Positions 8,756 to 16,105 of a DNA stretch of 22,288 bases are shown here, one piece after another. Location: positions 14,970-37,257 of the forward strand of contig DEIA01000058.1 in the NCBI GenBank assembly GCA_002352225.1. The letters run 5' to 3'. This stretch comes from Flammeovirgaceae bacterium UBA2786 (lineage in GTDB: Bacteria > Bacteroidota > Bacteroidia > Cytophagales > Cyclobacteriaceae). The notes beneath the pieces are model-generated. The model saw only the letters and a program-made list of their open reading frames with translations, made no database searches and was not told where the DNA came from. Made by a program: the position numbers and the translations under genes. Position 1 is the first letter of the stretch. Each line of letters starts with the position of its first letter.

Positions 8756-8935
8756 ATCCCTATCTGACACCTGCACCACATAACGTAATTCAATAAGTCC
8801 CTTCTTGTAAAAAAATCTCTTGGGCAACTGTAAAGATAATCTTCTTCATGTTCTACAAAACCTGCTTCAACCGGGTTGTAGTGTATGTATTCCATTTTTT
8901 TGGTAGAACACAGTTGTATTTAAAATTTCAATCGC
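8756..8935 (-). pseudogene. Remnant of a REP-associated tyrosine transposase (RAYT, Y1/IS200-like), C-terminal part
   Basis: Reading the minus strand with two frame changes gives, in order, AIEILNTTVFYQK, MEYIHYNPVEAGFVEHEEDY, LYSCPRDFF and YKKGLIELRYVV. From memory, this follows the C-terminal third of RAYT proteins, with the pattern aIExwsnxVxxQKxxYIHxNPVxAGfV, then YxYSSA and KGLI. The frame changes fall in two homopolymers: A7 (minus strand, about 8895-8901), one base too many, and T7 (about 8810-8816), one base too few. The catalytic HUH and tyrosine region is missing, because the adjacent LuxR-type gene ends at 8980. The piece is therefore inactive. A REP hairpin follows directly. Confidence 0.65.
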
Positions 8936-8979
8936 GCCTGTATTAGATTTTTTGAGTATCGCCAAGCCGTATAGGCGGA

Positions 8980-9996
8980 TTAGTCATTTTTCAAATTCAC
9001 AATTCCTTTTCTTGATTTAACATTGAGTTTTGAGTAGATACTACTAACGTGAGATTTTACGGTACTCAATCCAATATTAAATTGATCAGCAATTTCTTGA
9101 TTGCTTGCTCCTTGCTGAAGCATTTCATAAATCTTTCTTTCCTGAACACTTAATTTGTCAACATGATTAGCCTTAATTTTAGTTTTCTTCGAACTGTATC
9201 TTCCAACCACAAAGCCGATAAGGGTTAAAAATCCTAGTGAAACTACGGTGATTGTTATTGTTGAATTGTCGAAACTGTTAAATGAAAGTTTCTTTTTGAA
9301 TGAATTGAAATATGGATTATTCTGATTGCTCCACTTTTTGATGTATGATTTATAATAACTTTCATTAGAAGAATAGTTTTCTGAAAAACGATTTTTGTAA
9401 ATCGCATAAAGAGAAACCATAAAGTAATTTGACGTGTCAGCAATTAACAGCAAATCTTTCTCCAGTTGCTTTTCAATAAGTAATCGTTTTGATGCCGAAC
9501 TTTCTGATGCAATACTATCGGCTTTAAAAAAATGATGAGTAATACGTTGAAATGCAATATTCTCTTTGTCGCCCTCAAAAACTATATTTTTAAATGGCGG
9601 ATAATACGAATTGCTTGTTAGATGAATTGTTGAAAGTCGGTTAGCGATTAAAAATAAATGATTTTCGTCTTTACCGCCAATAATGAGCGTGGCTGGTGAG
9701 TCATTCTTCTTAACAATGTGCAAGCGAAACAAATTTTGATCAACTGGCAAATAGTCAATATCAAATTTGAAATAGCCAAGGCTATCTATGTTGGCCTTGG
9801 CTATTATTATCTCATTAGACATTACATACATATCATCGAATGTTGTAATGTGCGAAAGATAGATGGTCGAACTCCATGAATTATCTAACGATAATTTTCC
9901 AGCGATGTATGATTTAGTTTTTATTTGGCCATAAAGCGGAATAACTGAAACGAAAAATACTATTGTTGCTAAAACGTTTCTTGAACAAATTGTCAT
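8980..9996 (-). CDS. Membrane-anchored LuxR-type HTH transcriptional regulator
   Basis: A 338-residue protein that joins an envelope domain to a DNA-binding domain. Residues ~8-24 are a signal peptide or anchor. Residues ~30-235 would lie in the periplasm; the first part (IAGKLSLD...TIYLSHI) recalls the DUF4369-type beta domain, and the rest is mostly helical. A single membrane helix covers ~247-265, followed by a basic RYSSKKTKIK stop-transfer. The C-terminal LuxR HTH (282-334) has LSVQERKIYEMLQQG and NQEIADQFNIGLSTVKSHVS. There is no receiver or kinase domain. The frame can also open at TTG 10002; the ATG at 9996 is preferred. It follows the small secreted-protein gene after 8 bases, so the two are probably cotranscribed. 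The signal and targets are unknown. Confidence 0.8.
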   Translation of the reverse strand: MTICSRNVLATIVFFVSVIPLYGQIKTKSYIAGKLSLDNSWSSTIYLSHITTFDDMYVMSNEIIIAKANIDSLGYFKFDIDYLPVDQNLFRLHIVKKNDSPATLIIGGKDENHLFLIANRLSTIHLTSNSYYPPFKNIVFEGDKENIAFQRITHHFFKADSIASESSASKRLLIEKQLEKDLLLIADTSNYFMVSLYAIYKNRFSENYSSNESYYKSYIKKWSNQNNPYFNSFKKKLSFNSFDNSTITITVVSLGFLTLIGFVVGRYSSKKTKIKANHVDKLSVQERKIYEMLQQGASNQEIADQFNIGLSTVKSHVSSIYSKLNVKSRKGIVNLKND

Positions 9997-10004
9997 ACTC
10001 AAAA

Positions 10005-10454
10005 TTATTCATAAATCATTACTTCTGACCAAATGCTTCCTGTCGTTTCCACGGGAACAATTTTTATTTTCCATGCCCCTGGTAAAGGTTCTTTAAAATA
10101 CTTGTTGATACGGCCGCTGGTTTCTTTCTCCGAACCCGCTTGTAGCCCTACTGTATAATTCCCCAATTTTACTCCATTAGGGTCATATATTTCAATGGTC
10201 AGTTTCCCATTGCTCACAGAACTCCAAACTTTTAAGTCAAATTTTGTTGCTTTTGGCGGAATATCAATTACAATTTCTTCTGTTTTAGAATTCTTGTCTA
10301 ACTTAAAATTTCTTTCCAGCGTAGTTACCGAACTTGCAAAACTCTTTCCGGATTCATTTGTTTGGGGCGTTGCTTTTTCTTTGGTTGTTTGCCCAAAAGC
10401 CGCCATAGAAGCGACCAAAAGTGAAGTAATCAAATAAACTGCTCTTGTTTTCAT
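10005..10454 (-). CDS. Small secreted beta-sandwich-like protein
   Basis: A 149-residue protein whose function I do not recognise. The signal peptide (MKTRAVYLITSLLVASMAAFG, cleavage before QTTKE) has no lipobox cysteine, so the product should be soluble in the periplasm or exported. A Thr/Ser/Lys-rich linker (~22-50) precedes a beta-rich domain with EEIVIDIPPKATKFDLKVW, LTIEIYDPNGVKLG and PGAWKIKI. This wording is typical of PPC-like or jelly-roll domains. An upstream in-frame ATG at 10487 would add 11 residues ahead of the signal peptide and is not preferred. The LuxR-type regulator gene begins 8 bases downstream on the same strand, suggesting a shared process. A ligand or cofactor role for the regulator is inference. 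Confidence 0.7.
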   Translation of the reverse strand: MKTRAVYLITSLLVASMAAFGQTTKEKATPQTNESGKSFASSVTTLERNFKLDKNSKTEEIVIDIPPKATKFDLKVWSSVSNGKLTIEIYDPNGVKLGNYTVGLQAGSEKETSGRINKYFKEPLPGAWKIKIVPVETTGSIWSEVMIYE

Positions 10455-10686
10455 AATAAAGGACTTTAAAGTTTTAACATGCCGCAAAGTTGAAGCACTG
10501 GTGCATCGAGTAAAAAAGATAACGGTATGAAAAAGGTCTGATTATAGTAGGAAAAAAGTCTTAATTCTGGTTTTTCGATTCATTATTCTTGACTTCTCTT
10601 ATGCCACCTTACCCAAGTACAACGCTTGCGCCTGTATTGAGTTATTCTTACGTCTTTTGAATGGAGTATACTTCTGAAAAGAATTT

Positions 10687-10708
10687 ACCTGGAAAAATAT
10701 GACCAGGT
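10687..10708. promoter_or_regulatory. Inverted repeat just upstream of the carbonic anhydrase gene
   Basis: ACCTGG, ten bases, then CCAGGT form a perfect 6-bp inverted repeat; one step further out the arms still agree at 7 of 8 positions. It ends 31 bases before the ATG at 10740, within the 285-base divergent gap with the secreted-protein/LuxR operon. It could be an operator or a 5' leader hairpin. I see no convincing TTG/TAnnTTTG pair for this gene; TATTATTG at 10717-10724 is the closest -7 match. Confidence 0.3.
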
Positions 10709-10739
10709 TAGTGGAGTATTATTGTAAATTAGCAAAACG

Positions 10740-11396
10740 ATGGCAAGCTACGAGCAACTTTTTGAAAACAACCGCAACTGGGTAGCCAGTAAGTTAGCTA
10801 CCAACAAAGAGTTTTTTGAAAAAATAGCCCGCGAACAGCACCCTGATTATTTGTACATCGGGTGTAGCGATAGCCGTGTAACAGCCGAAGACCTGATGGG
10901 AGTAGAGCCAGGCGAAGTGTTTGTGCATCGCAATGTGGCAAACCTGGTAAATGCAACCGATCTGAATGTGATGGCGGTAATTAATTATGCGGTAAGGCAC
11001 CTGAATGTTAAACATATTATTGTCTGTGGACACTACAACTGCGGTGGTGTTAAAGCTGCCATGCAACCTGTTGATATGGGAATTCTTAACCCCTGGCTGC
11101 GCAATATAAGAGACGTGTACCGACTACATAAAACCGAGCTCAATAATATTAAAGATGTAGAACAACGGTACAGAAGATTGGTTGAGTTGAACGTGGAAGA
11201 ACAATGCATTAATGTAATAAAACTGGCCAGTGTACAACAAACCTATGTCGAGAAAGGCTTCCCGGTTGTGCATGGCTGGGTTTTTGATTTGAAAACAGGG
11301 TACCTCAAAGATCTTAACCTTGACTTTGTAAAAATTCTGAAAGATATACGGGAGATTTATAACCTTACGGGGACCAATTGGGATGAAAAGAAATAA
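10740..11396 (+). CDS. can: Beta-class carbonic anhydrase
   Basis: This enzyme interconverts CO2 and bicarbonate in the cytosol, supplying bicarbonate for carboxylases. The 218 residues match the family length. The zinc ligands are Cys42, His98 and Cys101, in GCSDSRVTAE (41-50) and CGHYNCGGV (96-104); the Asp44-Arg46 pair completes the active site. The loop VFVHRNVANLV (60-70) is also characteristic. There is no signal peptide. The gene stands alone, divergent from the secreted-protein/LuxR pair and convergent with the topoisomerase operon. Confidence 0.95.
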   Translation: MASYEQLFENNRNWVASKLATNKEFFEKIAREQHPDYLYIGCSDSRVTAEDLMGVEPGEVFVHRNVANLVNATDLNVMAVINYAVRHLNVKHIIVCGHYNCGGVKAAMQPVDMGILNPWLRNIRDVYRLHKTELNNIKDVEQRYRRLVELNVEEQCINVIKLASVQQTYVEKGFPVVHGWVFDLKTGYLKDLNLDFVKILKDIREIYNLTGTNWDEKK

Positions 11397-11473
11397 ATCC
11401 GAAGGGGAAATCTTGTACTGTCAGGGTCAATTTTATTTTAAGTCTGCTGTAAAAAACTTTCGTCTGCTTGTTT

Positions 11474-11487
11474 ATCAATTTATTGAT
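11474..11487. terminator. Short palindrome in the convergent gap after the carbonic anhydrase gene
   Basis: ATCAAT-TT-ATTGAT is a perfect 6-bp A/T-rich inverted repeat in the 98-base gap between two convergent genes. It is too weak for a classical intrinsic terminator and lacks a T-run, so the terminator reading is tentative. Confidence 0.15.
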
Positions 11488-11494
11488 TACAGAT

Positions 11495-11962
11495 TCATTT
11501 AAACTTAGCCAACTCTCTTTTAAGTAGTATAATTTCTTGTCTTAATGCTTCATTTTCATCTTGCAAAGGCTGAGTTATGTTTTTTAATTTCTCCTTTCGC
11601 TCTCTGCTTTTTGCCTCCAAAGCCTTTATTATCTCTGAATACTGGTTGATTTTTTCTCTGGCGATTTTCAGGTTGTACTGAAGTTCATCGATTAATCGAG
11701 CGGACTCTTGAAGTTTTATGTTTTGGTTATAGCGAAGAACAGATTCAAATCCATACTTTGTTCTAATATATTCTTCTCCGGATTCGTTTTTGTAGATGTC
11801 TTGCCCAACGTAACTGAGTCCAACGTAAAGGGCTATTAAATCATAAACCGTTATGTCTCGTGTTGGTGTACCATCACTTTTCTTAATAATTAAATCATCC
11901 GGAATTCGGTACTCAATTCTTTCATTTATCCTATTCTCCATTTCAGATTTTATGTCAGTCAT
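11495..11962 (-). CDS. Coiled-coil protein of unknown function in the topoisomerase operon
   Basis: A 155-residue soluble protein that I do not recognise. The N-terminal half is a compact acidic/basic region (MENRINERIEYRIPDDLI, then TVYDLIALYVGLSYVG). From ~75 to the end it is a long, highly charged heptad-like helix rich in Glu, Lys, Leu and Ile, ending LRQEIILLKRELAKF, so it probably dimerises as a coiled coil. Its ATG lies inside the last codons of the topoisomerase gene (8-base overlap), which points to translational coupling. A DNA-binding or accessory role is possible but not shown. There is no signal peptide or membrane segment. Confidence 0.65.
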   Translation of the reverse strand: MTDIKSEMENRINERIEYRIPDDLIIKKSDGTPTRDITVYDLIALYVGLSYVGQDIYKNESGEEYIRTKYGFESVLRYNQNIKLQESARLIDELQYNLKIAREKINQYSEIIKALEAKSRERKEKLKNITQPLQDENEALRQEIILLKRELAKFK

Positions 11963-12983
11963 TTGAGTTCTTCAGATAATTAAACGTTACGGTTTCTTCG
12001 CGTGTTAATCCGCGATGCTTGTTGCCTTTACCGGCTTTGTTCCATTTTGAACGAAACTTACCGCTTGCCCAATCGGATAGAATAGTGGGGTGAATATAAC
12101 TCGACCGGCAAACCGTTGGCGTATTGCCTAAATCTGCGGCCACAGTTTTTACCACATCATTTGCCACGCGCTTGCGGGCGCGTTCCGTATCGGGGTCTAA
12201 CTGGCGCGAAAGCCGGTGTGCTGTCTTCCACGTAGCGGCCCAGGTACGAAAATCTTTGGCTGTTATGCTGGCATGGTTTGGTATAACAGCATCCAGGTAT
12301 TCGTTAATGTGATTGGCCTTTACATCATAGTCGCTTCCGTTTTTATCGTGATAGCGGAACAAATCCTGTTTTTTGTTTTTGCCGCCCACCTCGCCCGAAG
12401 CCTGAATAATCTTTACCAGATCATCTTCCCAAATTCTACGCTTCCAAAGCTTTCCTGACTTACCGATAAACTCAAATACCGCATCGCCCTTTCCTTCGGC
12501 ACTGGCCGAGCGATCAAAAATTACATGACCTTCCTTTAAGGTGGTTAGTCCGTACGAATTATTTTGTTTGGCATACTCATCATTACCCACCCGAAAGTGA
12601 TACAGGTCAATCAGTTTGATAATCAACGCCACCACTTTTTCTTTTGGCATGCCATGCAACTTTAAATCGCGATTTACTTCTTTTCGGATGGTGGGTAGCA
12701 ATTCTGCAAATTCAACCATGCTATCAAATTTTTCGGCTGCACGTGCCAGTGTCCAGTTTTCATGGTAACGATACTGAAGCCTGCCCTTTACATCTTTGCC
12801 TGTAGCTTGCAGGTTAGCAGTGGCATCTATCGAAATCCAAACATCTACCCAGGCGGGGGGCAATACCAACTTATTGCAGCGATCAATAATCTTTGTGTTG
12901 ACAATTTTTTTACCCTTATGGTCGTAATACTCCCACGAAAGCTTTTTGGTTTTAGTTTTCTTTCTCGAAATCCCTTTTTTCAT
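11955..12983 (-). CDS. Type IB DNA topoisomerase (poxvirus-like, bacterial)
   Basis: The enzyme relaxes supercoils of either sign by nicking one strand and forming a 3'-phosphotyrosine link, without ATP or metal. The 342 residues have an N-terminal clamp domain (~1-95) with LPPAWVDVWI and YRYHENW, then the catalytic domain. The active-site residues match the Deinococcus enzyme: Arg131 (FRVGNDEYA), a lysine in GKSGK (Lys175), Arg246 (KDFRTWAATW), Asn287 in place of the viral His (LGNTPTV) and nucleophile Tyr296 (SSYIHPT). The Asn-to-Tyr spacing of nine residues also fits. A basic N-terminus (KKGISRKKTKTKK) suits DNA contact. The ATG is at 12983. The following coiled-coil gene overlaps it by 8 bases. 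Confidence 0.93.
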   Translation of the reverse strand: MKKGISRKKTKTKKLSWEYYDHKGKKIVNTKIIDRCNKLVLPPAWVDVWISIDATANLQATGKDVKGRLQYRYHENWTLARAAEKFDSMVEFAELLPTIRKEVNRDLKLHGMPKEKVVALIIKLIDLYHFRVGNDEYAKQNNSYGLTTLKEGHVIFDRSASAEGKGDAVFEFIGKSGKLWKRRIWEDDLVKIIQASGEVGGKNKKQDLFRYHDKNGSDYDVKANHINEYLDAVIPNHASITAKDFRTWAATWKTAHRLSRQLDPDTERARKRVANDVVKTVAADLGNTPTVCRSSYIHPTILSDWASGKFRSKWNKAGKGNKHRGLTREETVTFNYLKNSND

Positions 12984-13069
12984 GATTTGGCTTCGATTGA
13001 CGAACGGAAACTACAAAAAGCAGAAACAGGAAGCAACGAGTGCGTATGTCAATTAACCATATAAAGTAA

Positions 13070-13294
13070 TTAACGCCCTGTCTTTTTTTTGTCGTTTACG
13101 TATTCCAGAATGTCGGCTGGCTGGCAGTCTAAAGCTTTGCATATTGCCTCTAATGTGCTAAAGCGAATAGCCTTTGCCTTTCCGGTTTTTAAAATGGAAA
13201 GATTAGATAAGGTTAAATCAACCCGTTCCGAAAGTTCGTTAAGCGAAATTTTACGCTTAGCCATCATCACATCTAAGTTCACTACGATGGGCAT
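13070..13294 (-). CDS. Small XRE/Cro-type HTH regulator (YozG-like), partner of DUF2975 protein
   Basis: A 74-residue, single-domain DNA-binding protein. The helix-turn-helix is at NELSERVDLTLSNLSILKTG (19-38), followed by RFSTLEAICKALDCQPADILEY, the standard last helices of the HTH_26 type. The C-terminus is a short basic tail. It starts 3 bases after the stop of the DUF2975 gene, so the two are cotranscribed. This pairing is widespread in Bacteroidota and Firmicutes. It is the natural candidate to bind the two palindromes on the operon promoter at 13866-13900, giving autoregulation; that link is inferred from position. Confidence 0.85.
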   Translation of the reverse strand: MPIVVNLDVMMAKRKISLNELSERVDLTLSNLSILKTGKAKAIRFSTLEAICKALDCQPADILEYVNDKKKTGR

Positions 13295-13297
13295 ACC

Positions 13298-13834
13298 CTA
13301 AACCGTTAAATCGTTTTCGTTCTGTAGGTCCACTCCTTTCTTAAAGATGGCTGCAATTACATAGACTACGGCTGCCATTATGATATAGGCCTGGCTATCG
13401 GCCCAGAATTGATTCAGGCTACTAATATTGTAGCCTTTGTGCAATAAAGTATTAGCAGTTTGTCGCGCACCAAAACTTAATATTCCTACAGAAAATGTAT
13501 AGTAACTGATTTTGGTTATGTGCCCCGAAACAAAAGGACTAAAGGGTTTAGACAAATCCATTTTGGATAACAGCATAATGAGGATATAAAATAAGCATGC
13601 CTTTAAAATGGAAATAACCAGAATAAAGCTATACATGCTAAAGAATGCCCACGTGCTGCGGTTATACATTTCGGTTAAGTCCAGTTTCTGATACAGATTT
13701 GGTATTAACTCAGGATTGTAAAGGCTGAAAAAAAAGTTTACAATAAGGCCACCGGCCTCAATACTCAAGCCTACAAAGATGATCCACGCAATAATATGCA
13801 GGAATATAAAAATGTACTGATCTCCTTTTGCCAT
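13298..13834 (-). CDS. DUF2975 membrane protein
   Basis: A 178-residue integral membrane protein with four likely helices: ~8-31, ~60-85, ~108-128 and ~147-164. The motif LLSKMDLSKPFSPFV after helix 2, followed by ISYYTFSVGILSF, is typical of DUF2975, where a (K/D)xxxPF segment sits between the second and third helices. Its biochemical role is unknown. It is first in an operon with the small HTH regulator. The usual reading of such pairs is that the membrane protein senses or restrains something and the regulator controls the operon, which is inference here. A strong promoter lies just upstream (TTG-N19-TACATTTG), predicting a leader of about 20 bases. Confidence 0.85.
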   Translation of the reverse strand: MAKGDQYIFIFLHIIAWIIFVGLSIEAGGLIVNFFFSLYNPELIPNLYQKLDLTEMYNRSTWAFFSMYSFILVISILKACLFYILIMLLSKMDLSKPFSPFVSGHITKISYYTFSVGILSFGARQTANTLLHKGYNISSLNQFWADSQAYIIMAAVVYVIAAIFKKGVDLQNENDLTV

Positions 13835-13858
13835 AATGGGTTACGGTTAAATAATAGG

Positions 13859-13888
13859 CAAATGTAATAAATATTTATTGATAAACAA
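13859..13888 (-). promoter_or_regulatory. Bacteroidota-type promoter of the DUF2975-HTH operon
   Basis: On the minus strand, TTG (13888-13886) is followed by exactly 19 bases and then TACATTTG (13866-13859). This fits the Bacteroidota consensus TTG-N19-21-TAnnTTTG at every defined base. Transcription should begin around 13852-13855, about 20 bases before the ATG at 13834. One palindrome overlaps the -7 edge and spacer, and the other overlaps the -33 element. Confidence 0.75.
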
Positions 13889-13900
13889 TAAATATTTATT
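13866..13900. promoter_or_regulatory. Twin 14-bp palindromic operators, two helical turns apart
   Basis: AATAAATATTTATT, a perfect self-complementary 14-mer, occurs at 13866-13879 and again at 13887-13900. The 21-bp centre-to-centre spacing puts both on the same face of the helix, as expected for two cooperating dimers. The pair covers the -33 and -7 elements of the DUF2975-HTH promoter, so a bound protein would block RNA polymerase. The most likely binder is the HTH protein encoded at 13070-13294. Confidence 0.65.
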
Positions 13901-13993
13901 TTTTTATGATGTTCACGGAATGAATGAATTTCCCGGTAAACGGGGTACAGATACTTTGTTTCCGATTAAAAATCTATCTCTATTTTTACGTCC

Positions 13994-15124
13994 ATGAAAA
14001 AATCATCGGCTTCCAAACTTACCCTTAGTGTTCATGCCGGCTCGATTGGCGATACGCTCTATGGCGGTGTGGTTACTCCTATTTACCCGTCATCTGCTTA
14101 CGATTACGAAGCCGAAGTGCGTTATCCGCGTTATTACAATACACCAAATCAGAAGGCTGTAGTAGATAAACTGGTGGCACTTGAAAACGGAGAAGATGGA
14201 CTGATCTTCAGCTCGGGCATGGCGGCCATTATGACCAGCCTGTTTGCCATGATTAAAGCAGGCCATCATGTGTTGTTTCAAAACGATCTGTACGGAGGAA
14301 CACATCATGCTGCGTTGCATGAGTTAGAACGCTATGGTATGGAATATTCGATGGTTGATGTTTCTGATTTAAAAAGGTTTGAAAAAGCTATCCGCAAAAA
14401 CACAAAAGTGATTTATGTGGAAACACCTTCTAACCCATTGCTTAAGATTACCGATTTGAAAGGTGTGGCTAAACTGGCAAAGAAGTACGGCATCGTAACC
14501 ATCATCGACAATACGTTTGCCAGTCCGGTAAATCAAAACCCGATTGATCTGGGTATTGATGTTGTTACCCATAGTGGCACCAAATACATTGGCGGCCACA
14601 GCGACATTTGTTGTGGCGCTATGGTATCTTCTAAAAAATTAACAGCGCAAATAAAACAAAGCGCCATGCACTTTGGCGGAAGCCTTGATGCCCAAACCTG
14701 CTACTTAGTAGAGCGCAGTTTAAAAACCATTGTACTGCGCGTGCAAAAGCAAAATGAAAATGCGCTGGCCATTGCCCGTTATCTCGAAAAGGAATCGCGT
14801 ATAGCAAAGGTGTATTATCCGGGTTTAAAAAACCATCCGGGTTATGCTATCGCCAAAAGGCAAATGCCCGGTGGCTTTGGCGGAATGTTATCGTTCGAAG
14901 TAAAAACCAATCCTGATCGATTTATTAAAAGACTGCAGTATATAAAACGTGCAATCAGCTTAGGCGGGGTGGAGTCTACAATCACCCAACCTGTAAAAAC
15001 ATCGCATGCAAAACTTACTGCAGCTGAACGCAAAGCGGTAGGAATAAAAGACAATCTGTTACGGTTGTCTGTAGGAATAGAAGATGCTACCGATTTGATT
15101 GCCGACATCCGGCAAGCGCTTTAA
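13994..15124 (+). CDS. Trans-sulfuration family PLP-dependent enzyme (cystathionine gamma-synthase / beta- or gamma-lyase type)
   Basis: A cytosolic enzyme of the Cys/Met metabolism PLP family, acting on C-S bonds between cysteine, homocysteine and activated homoserine. The 376 residues match the family. The PLP lysine is Lys197 in HSGTKYIGGHSD. Other cofactor contacts are SSGMAA (73-78), the stacking Tyr100 in NDLYGGT, and Asp172 in IIDNTFASP. The neighbouring-subunit motif YPRYYNTPN (44-52) replaces the usual YxRxxNPT wording. The C-terminal SLGGVESTITQP and LRLSVGIED are standard. The exact reaction (MetB, MetC or gamma-lyase) cannot be decided from these motifs. Its last four bases overlap the end of the convergent antiporter gene. 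Confidence 0.92.
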   Translation: MKKSSASKLTLSVHAGSIGDTLYGGVVTPIYPSSAYDYEAEVRYPRYYNTPNQKAVVDKLVALENGEDGLIFSSGMAAIMTSLFAMIKAGHHVLFQNDLYGGTHHAALHELERYGMEYSMVDVSDLKRFEKAIRKNTKVIYVETPSNPLLKITDLKGVAKLAKKYGIVTIIDNTFASPVNQNPIDLGIDVVTHSGTKYIGGHSDICCGAMVSSKKLTAQIKQSAMHFGGSLDAQTCYLVERSLKTIVLRVQKQNENALAIARYLEKESRIAKVYYPGLKNHPGYAIAKRQMPGGFGGMLSFEVKTNPDRFIKRLQYIKRAISLGGVESTITQPVKTSHAKLTAAERKAVGIKDNLLRLSVGIEDATDLIADIRQAL

Positions 15125-16068
15125 CGTTGAATAAGGCTATATAGATAACCGCAATAGATAAGCATGAAGATTGCGCCTTCCCAGCGGCTGATGCGTGGCT
15201 TCTTGCCAATAAGTACGGCCATAATTAAAGCAGAAGTTGAAATGAGTACCATCAGAATGTCCTGATTGCTGTGGTCGTTGAACGGAATGGGTGTAAGGAT
15301 GGACGTAAACCCAAGGATCCAAAGAATGTTGAAGATGTTGGACCCAATGGCATTGCCTACGGCCATATCGGTGTTGTTTTTATAGGCGGCCACGGCTGAT
15401 GTAACCAGTTCGGGCAGCGATGTACCCACCGCCACAATGGTAAGCCCTATAACCGATTCGCTTATTCCAAACAAGAGCGCGATATGCGTAGCACCATCTA
15501 CCACCCACCCCCCGCCAAAATAAAGGGCTATTACCCCCACAATAATAAGAAGTACAGATTTTATCAATGGTTGGCCCACAATGGGAGCTTCATCTTCCGT
15601 TTTCTTTCTTCGGGCCACAACAAATATGTATACCATAAACAAAAAGAAGAAGTAAAGCATGATACCTCCTTCTCCCCGGCCGATGGCATTCTGCCCTGTG
15701 TAAAAAATATTGGCATTCGCCAAAAACCCCAGTAACAATGCGGCTAGTATTGAAAAAGGAATTTCAATAAAATACGTATCGCGGGGAATGGGCAGTGGAC
15801 GGATTAATGCAGCAATCCCCAGAATGATAAGCACATTGGCAATGTTGCTGCCCAGAATGTTTCCAAGCCCTAACTCGGCCTGGCCATTAATACTGGCCAT
15901 GGTAGTAACCAATAATTCGGGCAACGAAGTTCCGAACGAAACAATGGTAAGTCCGATTACCATTTCGGAAATACGAAACCTGCGACCAATAGCCGAAGCC
16001 CCGTTTACCAGAACATCGGCACCTTTAATCAGAAAGACAAAGCCAAGTACAAAAAGCAGATAGACCAT
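15121..16068 (-). CDS. CaCA-family Na+/Ca2+ (cation) antiporter, YrbG type
   Basis: An inner-membrane cation exchanger of 315 residues with about ten helices in two inverted halves. Each half carries the alpha-repeat signature: GTSLPELLVT with GNILGSNIANVLIILG (46-84), and GTSLPELVTSAV with GNAIGSNIFNILWILG (215-253). The acidic residues in GTSLPE bind the ions. A basic/acidic cytosolic loop (RRKKTEDEAP, ~153-162) separates the halves. The ion pair is inferred from the family and could include K+ or other cations. The gene converges on the PLP enzyme (shared TTAA at 15121-15124) and diverges from the acetyltransferase gene across only 37 bases, which must hold both promoters. Confidence 0.92.
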   Translation of the reverse strand: MVYLLFVLGFVFLIKGADVLVNGASAIGRRFRISEMVIGLTIVSFGTSLPELLVTTMASINGQAELGLGNILGSNIANVLIILGIAALIRPLPIPRDTYFIEIPFSILAALLLGFLANANIFYTGQNAIGRGEGGIMLYFFFLFMVYIFVVARRKKTEDEAPIVGQPLIKSVLLIIVGVIALYFGGGWVVDGATHIALLFGISESVIGLTIVAVGTSLPELVTSAVAAYKNNTDMAVGNAIGSNIFNILWILGFTSILTPIPFNDHSNQDILMVLISTSALIMAVLIGKKPRISRWEGAIFMLIYCGYLYSLIQR

Positions 16069-16105
16069 TCAAGCCATAAGTTAGAATAAAATCTTTACTT
16101 GCAAT

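Noticed and set aside
9997..10002. TTG start for the LuxR-type regulator
   Set aside because: An ATG two codons later fits the signal anchor equally well; no evidence favours the rarer codon.
10611..10640. GCTTGCGC upstream of the carbonic anhydrase gene as a second REP copy
   Set aside because: Only one arm-like octamer is present, with no complementary partner, so it does not form the hairpin.
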